Assembly: GCF_025717515.1 (NCBI RefSeq) | Contig: NZ_JAJIRN010000011.1 | Location: 1-64,000 of the forward strand | Length of the DNA: 64,000 bases | Origin: Roseateles oligotrophus | GTDB taxonomy: Bacteria > Pseudomonadota > Gammaproteobacteria > Burkholderiales > Burkholderiaceae_C | Reading direction: 5' to 3' | Shown here: positions 1-8,748 of the stretch, piece by piece | How the letters are laid out: every line of letters starts with the position of its first letter | How positions within the stretch are numbered: position 1 is the stretch's first letter | Program-made: the position numbers and the translations under genes | The notes under the pieces: model-generated | The model's input: the letters and a program-made list of their open reading frames with translations, nothing else | What the model was told of the DNA's origin: nothing | Database searches by the model: none

Positions 1-1
1 G

Positions 2-370
<369 letters not shown>

Positions 371-385
371 GAGTCCTGCCCGATG

Positions 386-414
386 AAAAAAGGCGGCCAA
401 TGGCCGCTTTTTTG
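386..414. terminator. Bidirectional rho-independent terminator
   Basis: A six-base-pair G/C stem (GCGGCC/GGCCGC at 393-398 and 402-407, loop AAT) is flanked by an A-run on the left and a T-run on the right. It lies between the convergent livF and the leucine dehydrogenase-like gene, so it can stop transcription from both sides. Confidence 0.85.
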
Positions 415-430
415 TTGTGCGCTTGGATGC

Positions 431-1537
431 TCAGGCCGGCTTGACCAGCTTGGCACGCGCCCAGGCGTCGGCCACGCGGCCGGGGGTGGAGTTCTCCAGC
501 TTGACGCGCTCCAGCAACTCGGCGACGCGATCACCGATGCGGCTGACCTCGGCCATCACGGCCGACTCTTCGCCTTCGTTGCGGTACTCGCGGGCCACGC
601 TGATGATGCCGCCGGCGTTGACCAGATAGTCGGGCAGGTAGCAGATGCCGCGCTGCTGCAAGGCGTCGCCATCGGCGGCGGTCGCCAATTGGTTGTTGGC
701 GGCGCCGGCGATCAGCTGAGCGCGGATCTGAGGCACGCTGACGCTGTTGAGTGCGGCACCCAGGGCGCAAGGCGCCAACACGTCGACATCGGCCGACAAG
801 ATCTCGTCAATGCCGACCGCCTGCGCGCCCAGCAGTTGCTGCGCGCGCGCAATTTTTGCGGCGTCGACATCGGTGACAACCAGCTTGGCGCCGGCCTTGT
901 GCAGGAACTCGGCCAGATGCCAGCCCACCGCGCCCAGGCCTTGAATGGCCACGCGCACGCCTTCCAGCGAGCTGCGCTTCAGGTGCAGCTTGACACCGGC
1001 TTCGATCGAGACGAACACGCCCCAGGCGGTCTTGGGGCTGGGGTCGCCACCAAAAGCGCCGGCGCGCGGGATACCGCTGACGAACTGAGTTTGGGCCTGC
1101 ATGCCCAGCATGTCGGCGGTGGTGGTGCCGACGTCTTCGGCGGTGATGTAGGCGCCTTCCAAAGACTGCACGGCGCGGCCAAAGGCGGCGAACAGGGCAG
1201 GGCGGTCAAAGTGGCCTGCTGGTTTGATGATGACGGCCTTGCCGCCACCGAACGGCAGGTCGGCCAAGGCGTTCTTCAGGCTCATGCCTTGTGACAGGCG
1301 CAGCGAGTCGTTCAGCGCGGCCAGTTCGTTGTCATAGGTCCAGAAGCGGCAGCCGCCGAAAGCGGGGCCTCGGGCGGTGCTGTGCACGGCCAGAATTGCC
1401 TTCAGGCCGGTCTCGGCATCGGCCGCCAGCAGCACGCGCTCATGTGGTGCCTGGTCGGGAAGGCCGAACAGCGAAGAGGGGATGGACGAAGCGGGCGCGG
1501 CCGCGATGGCGCGGGCAAAATCGGAAATTGCATTCAT
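431..1537 (-). CDS. Glu/Leu/Phe/Val dehydrogenase family protein (leucine dehydrogenase-like)
   Basis: This 368-residue NAD-dependent amino acid dehydrogenase reversibly deaminates a branched-chain or aromatic amino acid to the 2-oxo acid. The dimerisation/catalytic domain holds MSLKNALADLPFGGGK, whose two lysines (about K88 and K100) match the substrate and catalytic lysines of leucine dehydrogenase. A Rossmann domain follows with VAIQGLGAVGWHLAEFL. Length and motifs fit leucine/valine/phenylalanine dehydrogenases (about 360 residues) rather than glutamate dehydrogenase (about 420 or more). The start was set at the MNAISDF methionine; the frame runs open for 44 more codons upstream, but those residues look non-protein-like. 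It is the last gene of a same-strand set with a 2OG dioxygenase 128 bases upstream. The exact substrate cannot be read. Confidence 0.88.
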   Translation of the reverse strand: MNAISDFARAIAAAPASSIPSSLFGLPDQAPHERVLLAADAETGLKAILAVHSTARGPAFGGCRFWTYDNELAALNDSLRLSQGMSLKNALADLPFGGGKAVIIKPAGHFDRPALFAAFGRAVQSLEGAYITAEDVGTTTADMLGMQAQTQFVSGIPRAGAFGGDPSPKTAWGVFVSIEAGVKLHLKRSSLEGVRVAIQGLGAVGWHLAEFLHKAGAKLVVTDVDAAKIARAQQLLGAQAVGIDEILSADVDVLAPCALGAALNSVSVPQIRAQLIAGAANNQLATAADGDALQQRGICYLPDYLVNAGGIISVAREYRNEGEESAVMAEVSRIGDRVAELLERVKLENSTPGRVADAWARAKLVKPA

Positions 1538-1665
1538 GTCTTGATGGCACTCGTGATGCTGATGAAAGGGCTTGAAGCCCAGGATTCGGCCGCTTTTGGT
1601 GGCCGAGGCCGGCAAGTGTAATTGCGCGGGCGGCCGACGGCCAAGTTTGCCTCGGCCGAAATGCC

Positions 1666-2394
1666 TCAAATTGCCTGAAAACCGCCGGCTCGCAGCGTCA
1701 CGACCAGGGTGTCGCGATGGCCATGCTCGGCGCTTGGTTGGATCGGCGTGGTCTCGTGAATCACCCGCTCGTCGTCCAGCAGCAGCAGGGTCCAGGGCCG
1801 CGTCATCGTGAAACGCTGACCGTTCGGACCTTGGGCATCAAAGACCCTCGATTCTCCGCCCTTGATGCCTTGGCGGTCGATCAGGAACACCGCCACAAAG
1901 TCGACGCCGTCCCGGTGCGCGCCCTCGGGGGTCGGGCGGCCGATGCCGTCGGTGGTGTCGATGCGGAATTGATGCGCTTCGATGAACCAGGGCCGTTCGC
2001 CCTTCAATCGGGAGGCCACGTCGGCCAAGCCCAGCATCAGTTGATGCCAGACCGGCAGGACAAGCATCTCGTCCGCCAAGGGCTCGAACCAACGCTCGAT
2101 GCCGCCATGCAAGGCGTTGTAGTCGAGCGGTTGCCAATGGGCACGGTGCGGCGCTTGTGTCAAAACCTGACCCTCGGCAACAAAGCAGCCATGGCGACGA
2201 AAGCGGTAGCGCCCACCATCGCGCAGGTAGGCGTCCGGTGGCAGGTCGCTCCAGAAGGCTGGCAGCTCGTCCAGACCGGCGAGTTGGCGGCCGAGCGCCA
2301 GCGGCAGACTGCCGGGCTCAATCACCACCGCACCTTGTTCACGCAGTTGCACTTCGAACTGCTCGGCGGCTACATAGGGTGGGGCAAACATCAT
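1666..2394 (-). CDS. 2-oxoglutarate/Fe(II) dioxygenase (PF10014 / isoleucine-dioxygenase-like)
   Basis: This 242-residue protein resembles the 2OG-Fe dioxygenase family that includes bacterial L-isoleucine 4-hydroxylase and BsmA. The facial triad is visible: H160-x-D162 in GAHRDGVDFVAVF and H213 in ERVIHETTP, followed by an HRDTL arginine (R227) suited to bind 2-oxoglutarate. The segment WFIEAHQFRID before the triad is also typical. The expected reaction is hydroxylation of a free amino acid or small molecule with release of CO2 and succinate. It starts 38 bases after the reductase gene and lies 128 bases upstream of a leucine-dehydrogenase-like gene on the same strand, so an amino acid substrate is an attractive inference. 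Two adjacent ATGs exist; the first was used. Confidence 0.8.
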   Translation of the reverse strand: MMFAPPYVAAEQFEVQLREQGAVVIEPGSLPLALGRQLAGLDELPAFWSDLPPDAYLRDGGRYRFRRHGCFVAEGQVLTQAPHRAHWQPLDYNALHGGIERWFEPLADEMLVLPVWHQLMLGLADVASRLKGERPWFIEAHQFRIDTTDGIGRPTPEGAHRDGVDFVAVFLIDRQGIKGGESRVFDAQGPNGQRFTMTRPWTLLLLDDERVIHETTPIQPSAEHGHRDTLVVTLRAGGFQAI

Positions 2395-2432
2395 GGCTGC
2401 TTGAAACCTCGGGAACTTGAGTTGGCTGCTCG

Positions 2433-3458
2433 TTACTGCTTGTCAGCTTCGGATGTGAAGGCGTCGGCGTAAAACTCTTCCGGCGGCAGGCCGCAATTCG
2501 CCGTGAAGTCCACTTTGGCCGATTCCACCATCACCGGCACACCGCAGGCATAAACTTGGTGGCCCGACAGGTCGGGCAGATCGGCCATCACGGCCTGATG
2601 CACGAAACCGGTTCTACCGCTCCAGCCATCCTCGGGCTTGGCATCCGACAATACGGGGATGTAGCTCAGGCCGGGCGTCGTCGCCGCAGCCTCAACGGCC
2701 CAGTCATGCAAATACAAGTCTGCCTTGCTGCGGCAGCCCCAGTACAGCGTGGTTGGCCGCGTCAGGCCAAGGTGTTGAATGCGTTCGATGATGGCTTTCA
2801 GCGGGGCGAAGCCGGTGCCGCTGCCGAGCAAGATGATGGGCTTGTCGCTGTCTTCGCGCAGGAAGAAACTGCCAAACGGACCTTCCAGGCGCAAGATGTC
2901 TTTCTCCTTCATCGCACCAAACACATGGTCGGTGAACTTGCCGCCCGGCATATGGCGGATGTGCAGCTCGACGAAGCCCGGCATGCTATGAGGCGCGTTG
3001 GCCATGCTGTAGCTGCGGCGCGCGCCATCGCGAAGAATGAACTCCACATACTGGCCAGCGTGATATTGAAAGTTCTGGGTCGCCGGCAGTTGCAGGCGCA
3101 AGACCGCTACATCGGCCGTCGGCTTCTCCAGGCTCAAGACCCGGCTGGGCAGTTTGAGCACCGGGAACTCTCCGACGCCTGCTACCGTACGGGCTTCGAG
3201 TATGCAGTCGGTTTGCGGCGTCGCGCAGCAGGTCAGCACAAATCCTGCGGCCTCTTCCGCCTCGGTCAAGGTTTTGGGCTGATGGGCGCCGTGTATGACC
3301 CTGCCATCCAGTAGCCGACTTTTGCAGGAGCCGCAGGCGCCGTCGCGGCAGCCATAGGGCAGCCCAACGCCAGCGCGAATGGCAGCGCTCAACATAGTTT
3401 CATCGCGTTCGACGGAAAAGACGCGGCCGCTTGGCTGCACGGTGACTTGGAAATTCAT
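2433..3458 (-). CDS. 2Fe-2S ferredoxin-domain NAD(P)H-flavin oxidoreductase (CDP-6-deoxy-glucoseen reductase-like)
   Basis: This 341-residue electron-transfer flavoprotein has three domains. An N-terminal plant-type 2Fe-2S ferredoxin has the cysteine set CRDGACGSC plus a distal Cys in LTCCATP (about residues 37, 42, 45, 77). A flavin-binding barrel has RRSYSMANAP. An NAD(P)-binding domain has LLGSGTGFAPLKAI. The order matches AscD/RfbI-type reductases and aromatic-ring oxygenase reductases; in betaproteobacteria such genes are usually annotated as CDP-6-deoxy-delta-3,4-glucoseen reductase without proof. The start at MNFQVTV puts the ferredoxin domain at its usual position; an in-frame ATG seven codons earlier (3479) is possible. 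No clear Shine-Dalgarno sequence supports either. The electron acceptor is unknown. Confidence 0.85.
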   Translation of the reverse strand: MNFQVTVQPSGRVFSVERDETMLSAAIRAGVGLPYGCRDGACGSCKSRLLDGRVIHGAHQPKTLTEAEEAAGFVLTCCATPQTDCILEARTVAGVGEFPVLKLPSRVLSLEKPTADVAVLRLQLPATQNFQYHAGQYVEFILRDGARRSYSMANAPHSMPGFVELHIRHMPGGKFTDHVFGAMKEKDILRLEGPFGSFFLREDSDKPIILLGSGTGFAPLKAIIERIQHLGLTRPTTLYWGCRSKADLYLHDWAVEAAATTPGLSYIPVLSDAKPEDGWSGRTGFVHQAVMADLPDLSGHQVYACGVPVMVESAKVDFTANCGLPPEEFYADAFTSEADKQ

Positions 3459-3536
3459 GCGAGGGGCTCTTAAATGCAAGAGCGGCCCGGGAAAGCCGGG
3501 CCGTACACTGCCCGCTATTTTGCCTGAGCTTGAAAC

Positions 3537-4478
3537 ATGCTTCTCAGTTCGTCAGCCTTCGAGTCCGTAGCTCCCCATGTGAATACGCATCGCGCGGCCA
3601 ACAAGCTAGGCCGGCCACGCCTGTTGATCGTTGGTTGTGGCGATGTTGGCATGCGGGTATTGGGTCTGTTGGGCGAGCGTTGGCGCGTCTTGGCCTTGAC
3701 CTCAAGCCCGGCACGTTTGCGAGAAATTCGCGCGGCGGGGGCTTGCCCGCTCATGGGTAATTTGGATCAGCCGGCCACGCTGGCTCGTTTGGCCGGCATT
3801 GCCGATTGCGTGCTGCATCTGGCGCCGCCGGCGTCCAGCGGTGCGCAAGACCGTCGAACCGCCAATTTGCTGGCTGCGCTGGCTCGTAAGTCGCCACCCA
3901 AGCGCGTCGTGTATGCCAGTACGACGGGGGTCTACGGCGATTGCGACGGAGCTCGTTTTGATGAGGCTAGGCCAACCGCCCCAGCGACCGACCGGGCGCG
4001 ACGCCGAGTCGATGCCGAGCAGCGTATGCGGCGCTTTGGTGCCGAGTTCGGCTCGGCGGTGACGATTTTGCGCATTCCGGGAATCTACGCTTCGAACCGT
4101 GTCGGCGGCCACCCCCGCGAACGCCTGGCTCGCGGCTCACCGGTGCTGCGGCGCGAGGATGATGTGTTCACCAACCATATTCATGCCGATGATCTGGCGC
4201 GCGCCTGTGTCTTGGCGCTATCTCGCGGCCTCAGTCAGCGTGTCATTCATGTCTGTGATGACAGTGAAATGCTGATGGGTGATTACTTCGACCTGGCGGC
4301 CGATCTCTGCGGCTTGCCGAGACCTGCGCGGATTGATCGGGCGCAGGCGCAGCGATTGATGTCGCCGATGCAGCTCAGTTTCATGAGCGAATCGCGGCGT
4401 CTGATCAATACCCGCTTGAAGACCGAGTTAGGTCTGCGCCTTCGCTATGCGCGGCTTGCCGATGGCCTCTTGGCCTGA
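3537..4478 (+). CDS. NAD-dependent epimerase/SDR-fold protein (YeeZ-like)
   Basis: This 313-residue extended short-chain dehydrogenase-like protein has an N-terminal Rossmann motif LLIVGCGDVGMRV followed by YASTTGVYGD, the usual beta-5/active-site region. The canonical YxxxK pair is not visible; the equivalent segment reads DRARRRVDAEQRM, as in the YeeZ group of atypical SDR proteins. That group has unknown substrates. The C-terminal half contains the IPGIY and HIHADDLARACVLAL segments typical of the family. The gene is divergent from the reductase at 3458 and its stop abuts the stop of the convergent rhomboid gene with no spacer. The reaction cannot be named. Confidence 0.8.
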   Translation: MLLSSSAFESVAPHVNTHRAANKLGRPRLLIVGCGDVGMRVLGLLGERWRVLALTSSPARLREIRAAGACPLMGNLDQPATLARLAGIADCVLHLAPPASSGAQDRRTANLLAALARKSPPKRVVYASTTGVYGDCDGARFDEARPTAPATDRARRRVDAEQRMRRFGAEFGSAVTILRIPGIYASNRVGGHPRERLARGSPVLRREDDVFTNHIHADDLARACVLALSRGLSQRVIHVCDDSEMLMGDYFDLAADLCGLPRPARIDRAQAQRLMSPMQLSFMSESRRLINTRLKTELGLRLRYARLADGLLA

Positions 4479-5060
4479 TCAGCGGCGACGGGCCGTGCGC
4501 CAGTAGCGAATCAGCAAATAGGCGCCCAGCATGCCGCCGAGGTGCGCGAAATGCGCAACGCTGCTGTTGTTGTTCAGACCCATCAGCAATTCCAATGCGC
4601 CAAAGATCGCGACAAAGTACTTGGCCTTCATCGGAATGGGTGGGAACAGCGGCACGATGATGCGGTCGGGGAAGAGCATGCCGAAGGACAAGAGCAGGCC
4701 AAACAAAGCGCCCGAGGCGCCCACGGTCGGCGCCATTGATCCGGCCAGCAATGTCACAATTAATTGAACCGCGGCCGCGCTGAGTGTGCTGGCGACCAGA
4801 ATTTGGGTGTAGCGCTTGGCGCCCCAAACGCGTTCCAGCTCCGAGCCAAACATCCACAGGCCCAGCATATTGAAAAACAAATGAAACTCGCCGCCATGCA
4901 AAAAGGCGTAGCTGATGGGCTGCCAAGGCATGAAGCGGCCCGACAGCAATGGCCACAACTCAAAAGGCACTTGCAAGCCGCGCGGGAGCAGCAAGAACGC
5001 GCAGTACAAGCCAACACAGGCCAGCATGAAGGCCTTGGTAACCGGAGGGATCTGGGGCAT
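4479..5060 (-). CDS. Rhomboid family intramembrane serine protease
   Basis: This 193-residue polytopic inner-membrane protein is of the six-helix rhomboid type. The catalytic serine lies in GASGALFG (S116) and the catalytic histidine in AHFAHLGGMLGAYLL (H173). The HGGEFHLFFNMLGLWMFG segment contains the HxxxN oxyanion motif (H60, N64) and is followed by the conserved loop region. Rhomboids cleave substrates within the membrane; the target here is unknown. The gene is compact, without extra cytoplasmic or zinc-ribbon domains. It ends immediately against the convergent SDR gene. Confidence 0.92.
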   Translation of the reverse strand: MPQIPPVTKAFMLACVGLYCAFLLLPRGLQVPFELWPLLSGRFMPWQPISYAFLHGGEFHLFFNMLGLWMFGSELERVWGAKRYTQILVASTLSAAAVQLIVTLLAGSMAPTVGASGALFGLLLSFGMLFPDRIIVPLFPPIPMKAKYFVAIFGALELLMGLNNNSSVAHFAHLGGMLGAYLLIRYWRTARRR

Positions 5061-5204
5061 GAATGACTAGCTCTCTGAATGCCGCGAATGGGTGCTGGGC
5101 GAATTTTTGCCCTTGCAAAGGCCCGAGTGTAATCGCAGGCGGATGCGCTGAAATTTGCATGCCGTTCGGCGCAGCTAACGAGGCAAGCCATCGGTGAAAG
5201 GACG

Positions 5205-5230
5205 CAAAAAAGCCACCTCAAGGGTGGCTA
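5205..5230 (-). terminator. Rho-independent terminator of tRNA-Leu
   Basis: Read on the minus strand, AGCCACC and GGTGGCT form a seven-base-pair stem with a short loop, followed by TTTTTT. It lies about 80 bases downstream of the tRNA-Leu 3' end, so it probably ends that transcript. Confidence 0.8.
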
Positions 5231-5311
5231 TCTGCGCAGCGCATCAATGGCTCAATCCATCAATGCGCAACGACCTCAACTGCAATCTACCTGTCACCCT
5301 AGTTTGACCTA

Positions 5312-5396
5312 TGGTGCCCGAGGCCGGACTCGAACCGGCACACCTTGCGGCGGGGGATTTTGAGTCCCCTGCGTCTACCGATTCCGCCACCCGGGC
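5312..5396 (-). tRNA. tRNA-Leu (anticodon CAA)
   Basis: The minus strand folds as an 85-base class II tRNA. The acceptor stem is GCCCGGG with CTCGGGC, the discriminator base is A, and the CCA end is encoded. The anticodon stem GGGGA/TCCCC encloses a loop CTCAAAA, giving anticodon CAA (reads UUG). There is a long variable arm and a normal T arm (GTTCGAGTC). The D arm contains GGTAGACGC, as in leucine tRNAs. Confidence 0.96.
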
Positions 5397-5432
5397 TGGG
5401 TGTTGGCAGGTATCTCGCTGCTGAAGCCCACG

Positions 5433-5462
5433 ATTATGCCATGACAATTTAAGCCTTGTAAA
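5433..5462 (-). promoter_or_regulatory. Likely sigma-70 promoter of tRNA-Leu
   Basis: On the minus strand TTTACA (5462-5457) and CATAAT (5438-5433) are separated by 18 bases, and the -10 element lies about 37 bases upstream of the tRNA 5' end. Position and spacing fit a stable-RNA promoter; the assignment rests on sequence only. Confidence 0.45.
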
Positions 5463-5487
5463 CACTTATTTCACTTTGACTGCCACA

Positions 5488-6420
5488 ATGTCGGTCATGA
5501 GCAAGATCATCAGCAATAAACAATACCCCAGCCTTGAAGACGTCATTGGCAACACGCCGCTGATTCGACTGCAGCGGCTGCTGACTCCAGAGCTGGCTGA
5601 GCGCGGCAATGTGATCCTGGCCAAGCTGGAGGGCAACAACCCGGCGGGCTCGGTGAAGGATCGACCGGCCATCAGCATGATCAGGCGCGCCGAAGAGCGC
5701 GGAGAAATCAAGCCCGGCGACACCTTGATCGAGGCGACCTCGGGCAACACGGGCATTGCTTTGGCGATGGCGGCGGCTATTCGGGGTTACCGCATGGTCT
5801 TGATCATGCCGGAGGATTTGTCGATCGAGCGGGCGCAAACCATGAAGGCCTTTGGCGCCGAATTGATCCTGACGCCCAGATCAGGCGGTATGGAATACGC
5901 CCGCGATTTGGCCGATCAGATGGAAAAAGACGGCAAAGGGCGCGTACTGGATCAATTTGCTAATGCCGACAATCCGCGTGTTCACTATGAAACGACCGGG
6001 CCGGAATTGTGGCGCGATACCGACGGGCAGATCACTCATTTCGTCAGCGCCATGGGCACGACCGGCACCATCACCGGCGTGTCGCGTTTTTTGAAAGAGC
6101 AAAACCCGGGCGTGCGCGTCATCGGTGCGCAGCCGGCCGAGGGTTCTCGGATTCCGGGTATTCGCAAATGGCCGGAAGCCTATCTGCCTAAAATCTATAA
6201 CCCGCTGGCCGTCGATGAGCTGGTGTTGGTGAGTCAGGTTGATGCCGAAGAAATGGCTCGTCGAATGGCTCGGGAGGAGGGAATTTTTGCCGGCATCTCG
6301 GCGGCAGGCGCTTGCTGGGTGGCCTTGCAGTTGGCGCGGACGGTGGAGAACGCAACGATTGTTTTCGTGGTTTGCGACCGTGGCGACCGCTATCTGTCTA
6401 CCGGCGTTTTCCCGGCCTGA
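5488..6420 (+). CDS. cysM: Cysteine synthase B
   Basis: This PLP enzyme makes L-cysteine (or S-sulfocysteine) from O-acetylserine and sulfide (or thiosulfate). The 310-residue protein has the PLP lysine in NPAGSVKDRPA (about K57), the substrate loop EATSGNTGIALAMAAA, and the phosphate-binding loop GTTGTITGVSRF. CysM rather than CysK is indicated by SVKDRPA and the internal IPGIRKWPEAYLP segment. Start candidates are ATG 5488 and ATG 5497; neither has a strong Shine-Dalgarno sequence and the first was chosen. It is divergent from tRNA-Leu and precedes tusA by about 70 bases, so a sulfur-metabolism pairing is plausible. Confidence 0.93.
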   Translation: MSVMSKIISNKQYPSLEDVIGNTPLIRLQRLLTPELAERGNVILAKLEGNNPAGSVKDRPAISMIRRAEERGEIKPGDTLIEATSGNTGIALAMAAAIRGYRMVLIMPEDLSIERAQTMKAFGAELILTPRSGGMEYARDLADQMEKDGKGRVLDQFANADNPRVHYETTGPELWRDTDGQITHFVSAMGTTGTITGVSRFLKEQNPGVRVIGAQPAEGSRIPGIRKWPEAYLPKIYNPLAVDELVLVSQVDAEEMARRMAREEGIFAGISAAGACWVALQLARTVENATIVFVVCDRGDRYLSTGVFPA

Positions 6421-6488
6421 AATGCCTGAGCCCGCAGGCGGGCTCGCCTCTAAAATAGGGCGCTAAGCCAGCTCAAGGATCACAAAAA

Positions 6489-6716
6489 ATGGACGTTCAC
6501 AAAGAACTGGATACACGAGGGCTGAATTGCCCCTTGCCCATCTTGAAGGCCAAGAAGGCCTTGGCCGAGATGGAGAGCGGGCAGTTGTTGAAGGTGATCG
6601 CAACCGACCCCGGTTCAACCCGCGACTTTCAGGCCTTCGCCCGCCAAACCGGCAATGAGCTGATGGAGCAAAGCACGCTAGCGGACGAGTTCATTCATGT
6701 GCTGAAGCGGCGCTGA
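6489..6716 (+). CDS. TusA/SirA-family sulfur carrier protein
   Basis: This 75-residue cytoplasmic protein of the TusA fold carries the invariant Cys-Pro motif in LNCPLPILKAKKAL (C14), which accepts persulfide sulfur. The family serves tRNA 2-thiolation, molybdenum cofactor synthesis or sulfur oxidation. It is preceded by AAGGA about nine bases before the ATG. It lies directly downstream of cysM on the same strand, which fits a role in intracellular sulfur transfer, but the precise partner is not shown. Confidence 0.88.
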   Translation: MDVHKELDTRGLNCPLPILKAKKALAEMESGQLLKVIATDPGSTRDFQAFARQTGNELMEQSTLADEFIHVLKRR

Positions 6717-6742
6717 GACCTGCTCTGCGGCCTGTTTCGGCG

Positions 6743-6773
6743 AAAAAAAGGCCACGCATGCGTGCCTTTTTAC
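6743..6773. terminator. Bidirectional terminator between tusA and galU
   Basis: An A-run, a G/C stem (GGC plus ACG pairing with CGT plus GCC, with one bulged C and a CATG loop) and a T-run lie between two convergent genes. It can act in both directions. Confidence 0.7.
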
Positions 6774-6793
6774 TTGGCTCGGCTTTGATGAAT

Positions 6794-7669
6794 TCAAAGC
6801 TCCAGCGTGCGCAGGAATTCGCGGAAGCCAGGGCCAAGCTGTGGATGCGCCAGAGCAAGTTCCACATTGGCCTGTAGAAAGCCTTCCTTGCTGCCGCAGT
6901 CATAGCGCTTGCCTTCATAGCGATAGGCAAATACCTTTTCGCGGCGCAGCAAACCGGCGATGCCGTCGGTCAGTTGAATCTCGCCGCCAACGCCGCGTGG
7001 CTGATTGGCGATTTCGTGAAAGATGCCGGGCGTCAAGATGTAGCGCCCCGCCACCGCCATGCGTGACGGGGCGTCTTCGGGGGCCGGCTTCTCAATGATG
7101 CGGCTGACATCCATCAACTTGTCGTTGATCTGGGTGCCGGCCACGATGCCATAACGGCGCGTATGCTCGGCGGGCACTTCCTGCACAGCCAAGATCGAGG
7201 CACGCCAATCGGTGAATTGGTCGACCATTTGCTTGAGCACCGGCGGCTGACCCACCATCAAGTCATCGGCGAGCAAGACGGCAAAGGGCTCATTGCCGAC
7301 CAGACGCTGTGCGCACAGCACCGCGTGGCCCAAACCGAGCGCCTGAGCTTGCCGAACGTAGACGCATTCCATGTCATCCGGCTTGACGCTATGCACCACG
7401 GCCAATAATTCTTCCTTACCCGCCTGTTCGAGGGCTACCTCTAATTCGAAAGTCATGTCAAAGTGGTCTTCGATCGGACGCTTGTGCCGGCCGGTGACGA
7501 AAATCATTTCCCTGACACCGGCGGCGTAGGCTTCCTCTACCGCGTACTGGATCAACGGTTTGTCCACCACCGGCAGCATCTCTTTGGGCTGCGCCTTGGT
7601 GGCGGGCAAAAATCGAGTTCCTAAACCGGCGACGGGGAAGATCGCTTTCGTGATTGTGTTGACTGCCAT
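6794..7669 (-). CDS. galU: UTP-glucose-1-phosphate uridylyltransferase
   Basis: This 291-residue enzyme makes UDP-glucose from UTP and glucose-1-phosphate for cell-envelope polysaccharides. It has the nucleotide-binding signature [20 protein letters not shown], the uridine-binding [11 protein letters not shown] segment, the DD metal site in LADDLMVG, and a C-terminal [12 protein letters not shown] motif. Length equals that of bacterial GalU. The start ATG has AGGAG about ten bases upstream. Transcribed away from the dehydrogenase-like gene at 7765; the two share a 95-base divergent intergenic region. Confidence 0.96.
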   Translation of the reverse strand: MAVNTITKAIFPVAGLGTRFLPATKAQPKEMLPVVDKPLIQYAVEEAYAAGVREMIFVTGRHKRPIEDHFDMTFELEVALEQAGKEELLAVVHSVKPDDMECVYVRQAQALGLGHAVLCAQRLVGNEPFAVLLADDLMVGQPPVLKQMVDQFTDWRASILAVQEVPAEHTRRYGIVAGTQINDKLMDVSRIIEKPAPEDAPSRMAVAGRYILTPGIFHEIANQPRGVGGEIQLTDGIAGLLRREKVFAYRYEGKRYDCGSKEGFLQANVELALAHPQLGPGFREFLRTLEL

Positions 7670-7764
7670 AACCGTACACTCTCCTATTGGCTGGCGCTTA
7701 TTGTTGCATGGGGTCTTTGTGGGGTATTCGCGCCAATGCCGAGATTACAACATTGAAAAATGAC

Positions 7765-8742
7765 ATGAGTCTGCTGATCTTAGAACCGCTCGAAGCCGAG
7801 GTCATGCAATGGCTATCGGAGCGCAATAGCGTTCGTTTTGCCCCCGAGTTGGTCGGCGAGACCGCGCAGCTCTTGCAAGCTTTGCATCACACCCGAGCCC
7901 TGATCGTGCCGCCCAGCGTGGCCGTGGACGCCGCCCTCTTGCGGGCCGCTCCGCGCCTGCGGGTGGTCGGGCGCGTGAGTGCCGGTGGCGAGAACATCGA
8001 TCTGGATGCCTGCCGCGCCGCGCGCGTCGAGGTGATCCGCAGTCTCACCGCCACCGCCAGCGCCGAGGCAGAGTTTGCCATTGGTGCCTTGTTGGCGTTG
8101 CTGCGGCGTGTGCCCGTGCTGGCCAACGACGGCATGATGGTGGGGCGCGAACTCGGTTGCGCGACGATCGGCTTGATCGGCATGACGCCGGCTTCACGCA
8201 TGTTGGCGCAGTTGCTGCCGGCCTTTGGCACGCGGGTCATTGGTTATGACCCGAGCTTGCACCAGAGTGACCCGCTGTGGGCGCAATGGGGGGTCGAGCC
8301 GCTGCCGCTGCGTGACTTGATGGAGCAAAGTGACGGTGTATGTGTGCAGCTGGCTTACTTTCCGCGCTATCGGGGCCTGATGGGCGAGCGCGTGCTGGGT
8401 TTTGCCAAACCCGATCAGGTGCTGGTCAGCATTGCGCATTCGGCGATTTTTGACGATCAAGCCTTGGCCGAGGCACTCACCAGCGGCCGCATTTTGGCGG
8501 CCTGGTTCGACAGCATGGAGCCGGGCCTTCAAGAGCCCGGCTGCCCCTTGCACGGTGTGCCCTCGTTTCAGGTCACGCCCCGGCTGGCCAGCACCACGCG
8601 TGAGTCACGCACCCGCGCCGCTTGGGGCGTGGCGCGGCGCATTGATGAATTGCTGGCGGCGCCGCCGGAGCCGGCGCCGGAGTTCAGGATCAGCGGGCCA
8701 GGCGCGTTAGCTGATCCCGTAGCCGAACGCCGGTGGCGCTGA
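7765..8742 (+). CDS. D-2-hydroxyacid dehydrogenase homologue with replaced catalytic residues
   Basis: This 325-residue protein has the two-domain layout of the phosphoglycerate dehydrogenase/formate dehydrogenase superfamily (LRVVGRVSAGGENIDLDACR, GYDPSL, PLRDLMEQSDGV). By hand alignment the usual TARGG arginine is H225 (IAHSAIFDD), the catalytic Glu position is glycine (DSMEPGL, near 254), and the TPHIA histidine is R273 (TPRLAST). The GxGxxG of the NAD site is degenerate (IGLIGMTPASRML). The reading frame is intact and the start MSLLILEPL is chosen because upstream residues look spurious. It is probably a non-catalytic or altered-function member. The SerA-like label used for such proteins should be read with caution. 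Confidence 0.75.
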   Translation: MSLLILEPLEAEVMQWLSERNSVRFAPELVGETAQLLQALHHTRALIVPPSVAVDAALLRAAPRLRVVGRVSAGGENIDLDACRAARVEVIRSLTATASAEAEFAIGALLALLRRVPVLANDGMMVGRELGCATIGLIGMTPASRMLAQLLPAFGTRVIGYDPSLHQSDPLWAQWGVEPLPLRDLMEQSDGVCVQLAYFPRYRGLMGERVLGFAKPDQVLVSIAHSAIFDDQALAEALTSGRILAAWFDSMEPGLQEPGCPLHGVPSFQVTPRLASTTRESRTRAAWGVARRIDELLAAPPEPAPEFRISGPGALADPVAERRWR

Positions 8743-8748
8743 CCCGCG

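Noticed and set aside
383..1294. Long plus-strand open frame opposite the leucine dehydrogenase-like gene
   Set aside because: It is an antisense shadow; its residues have no domain features and it contains the terminator at its start.
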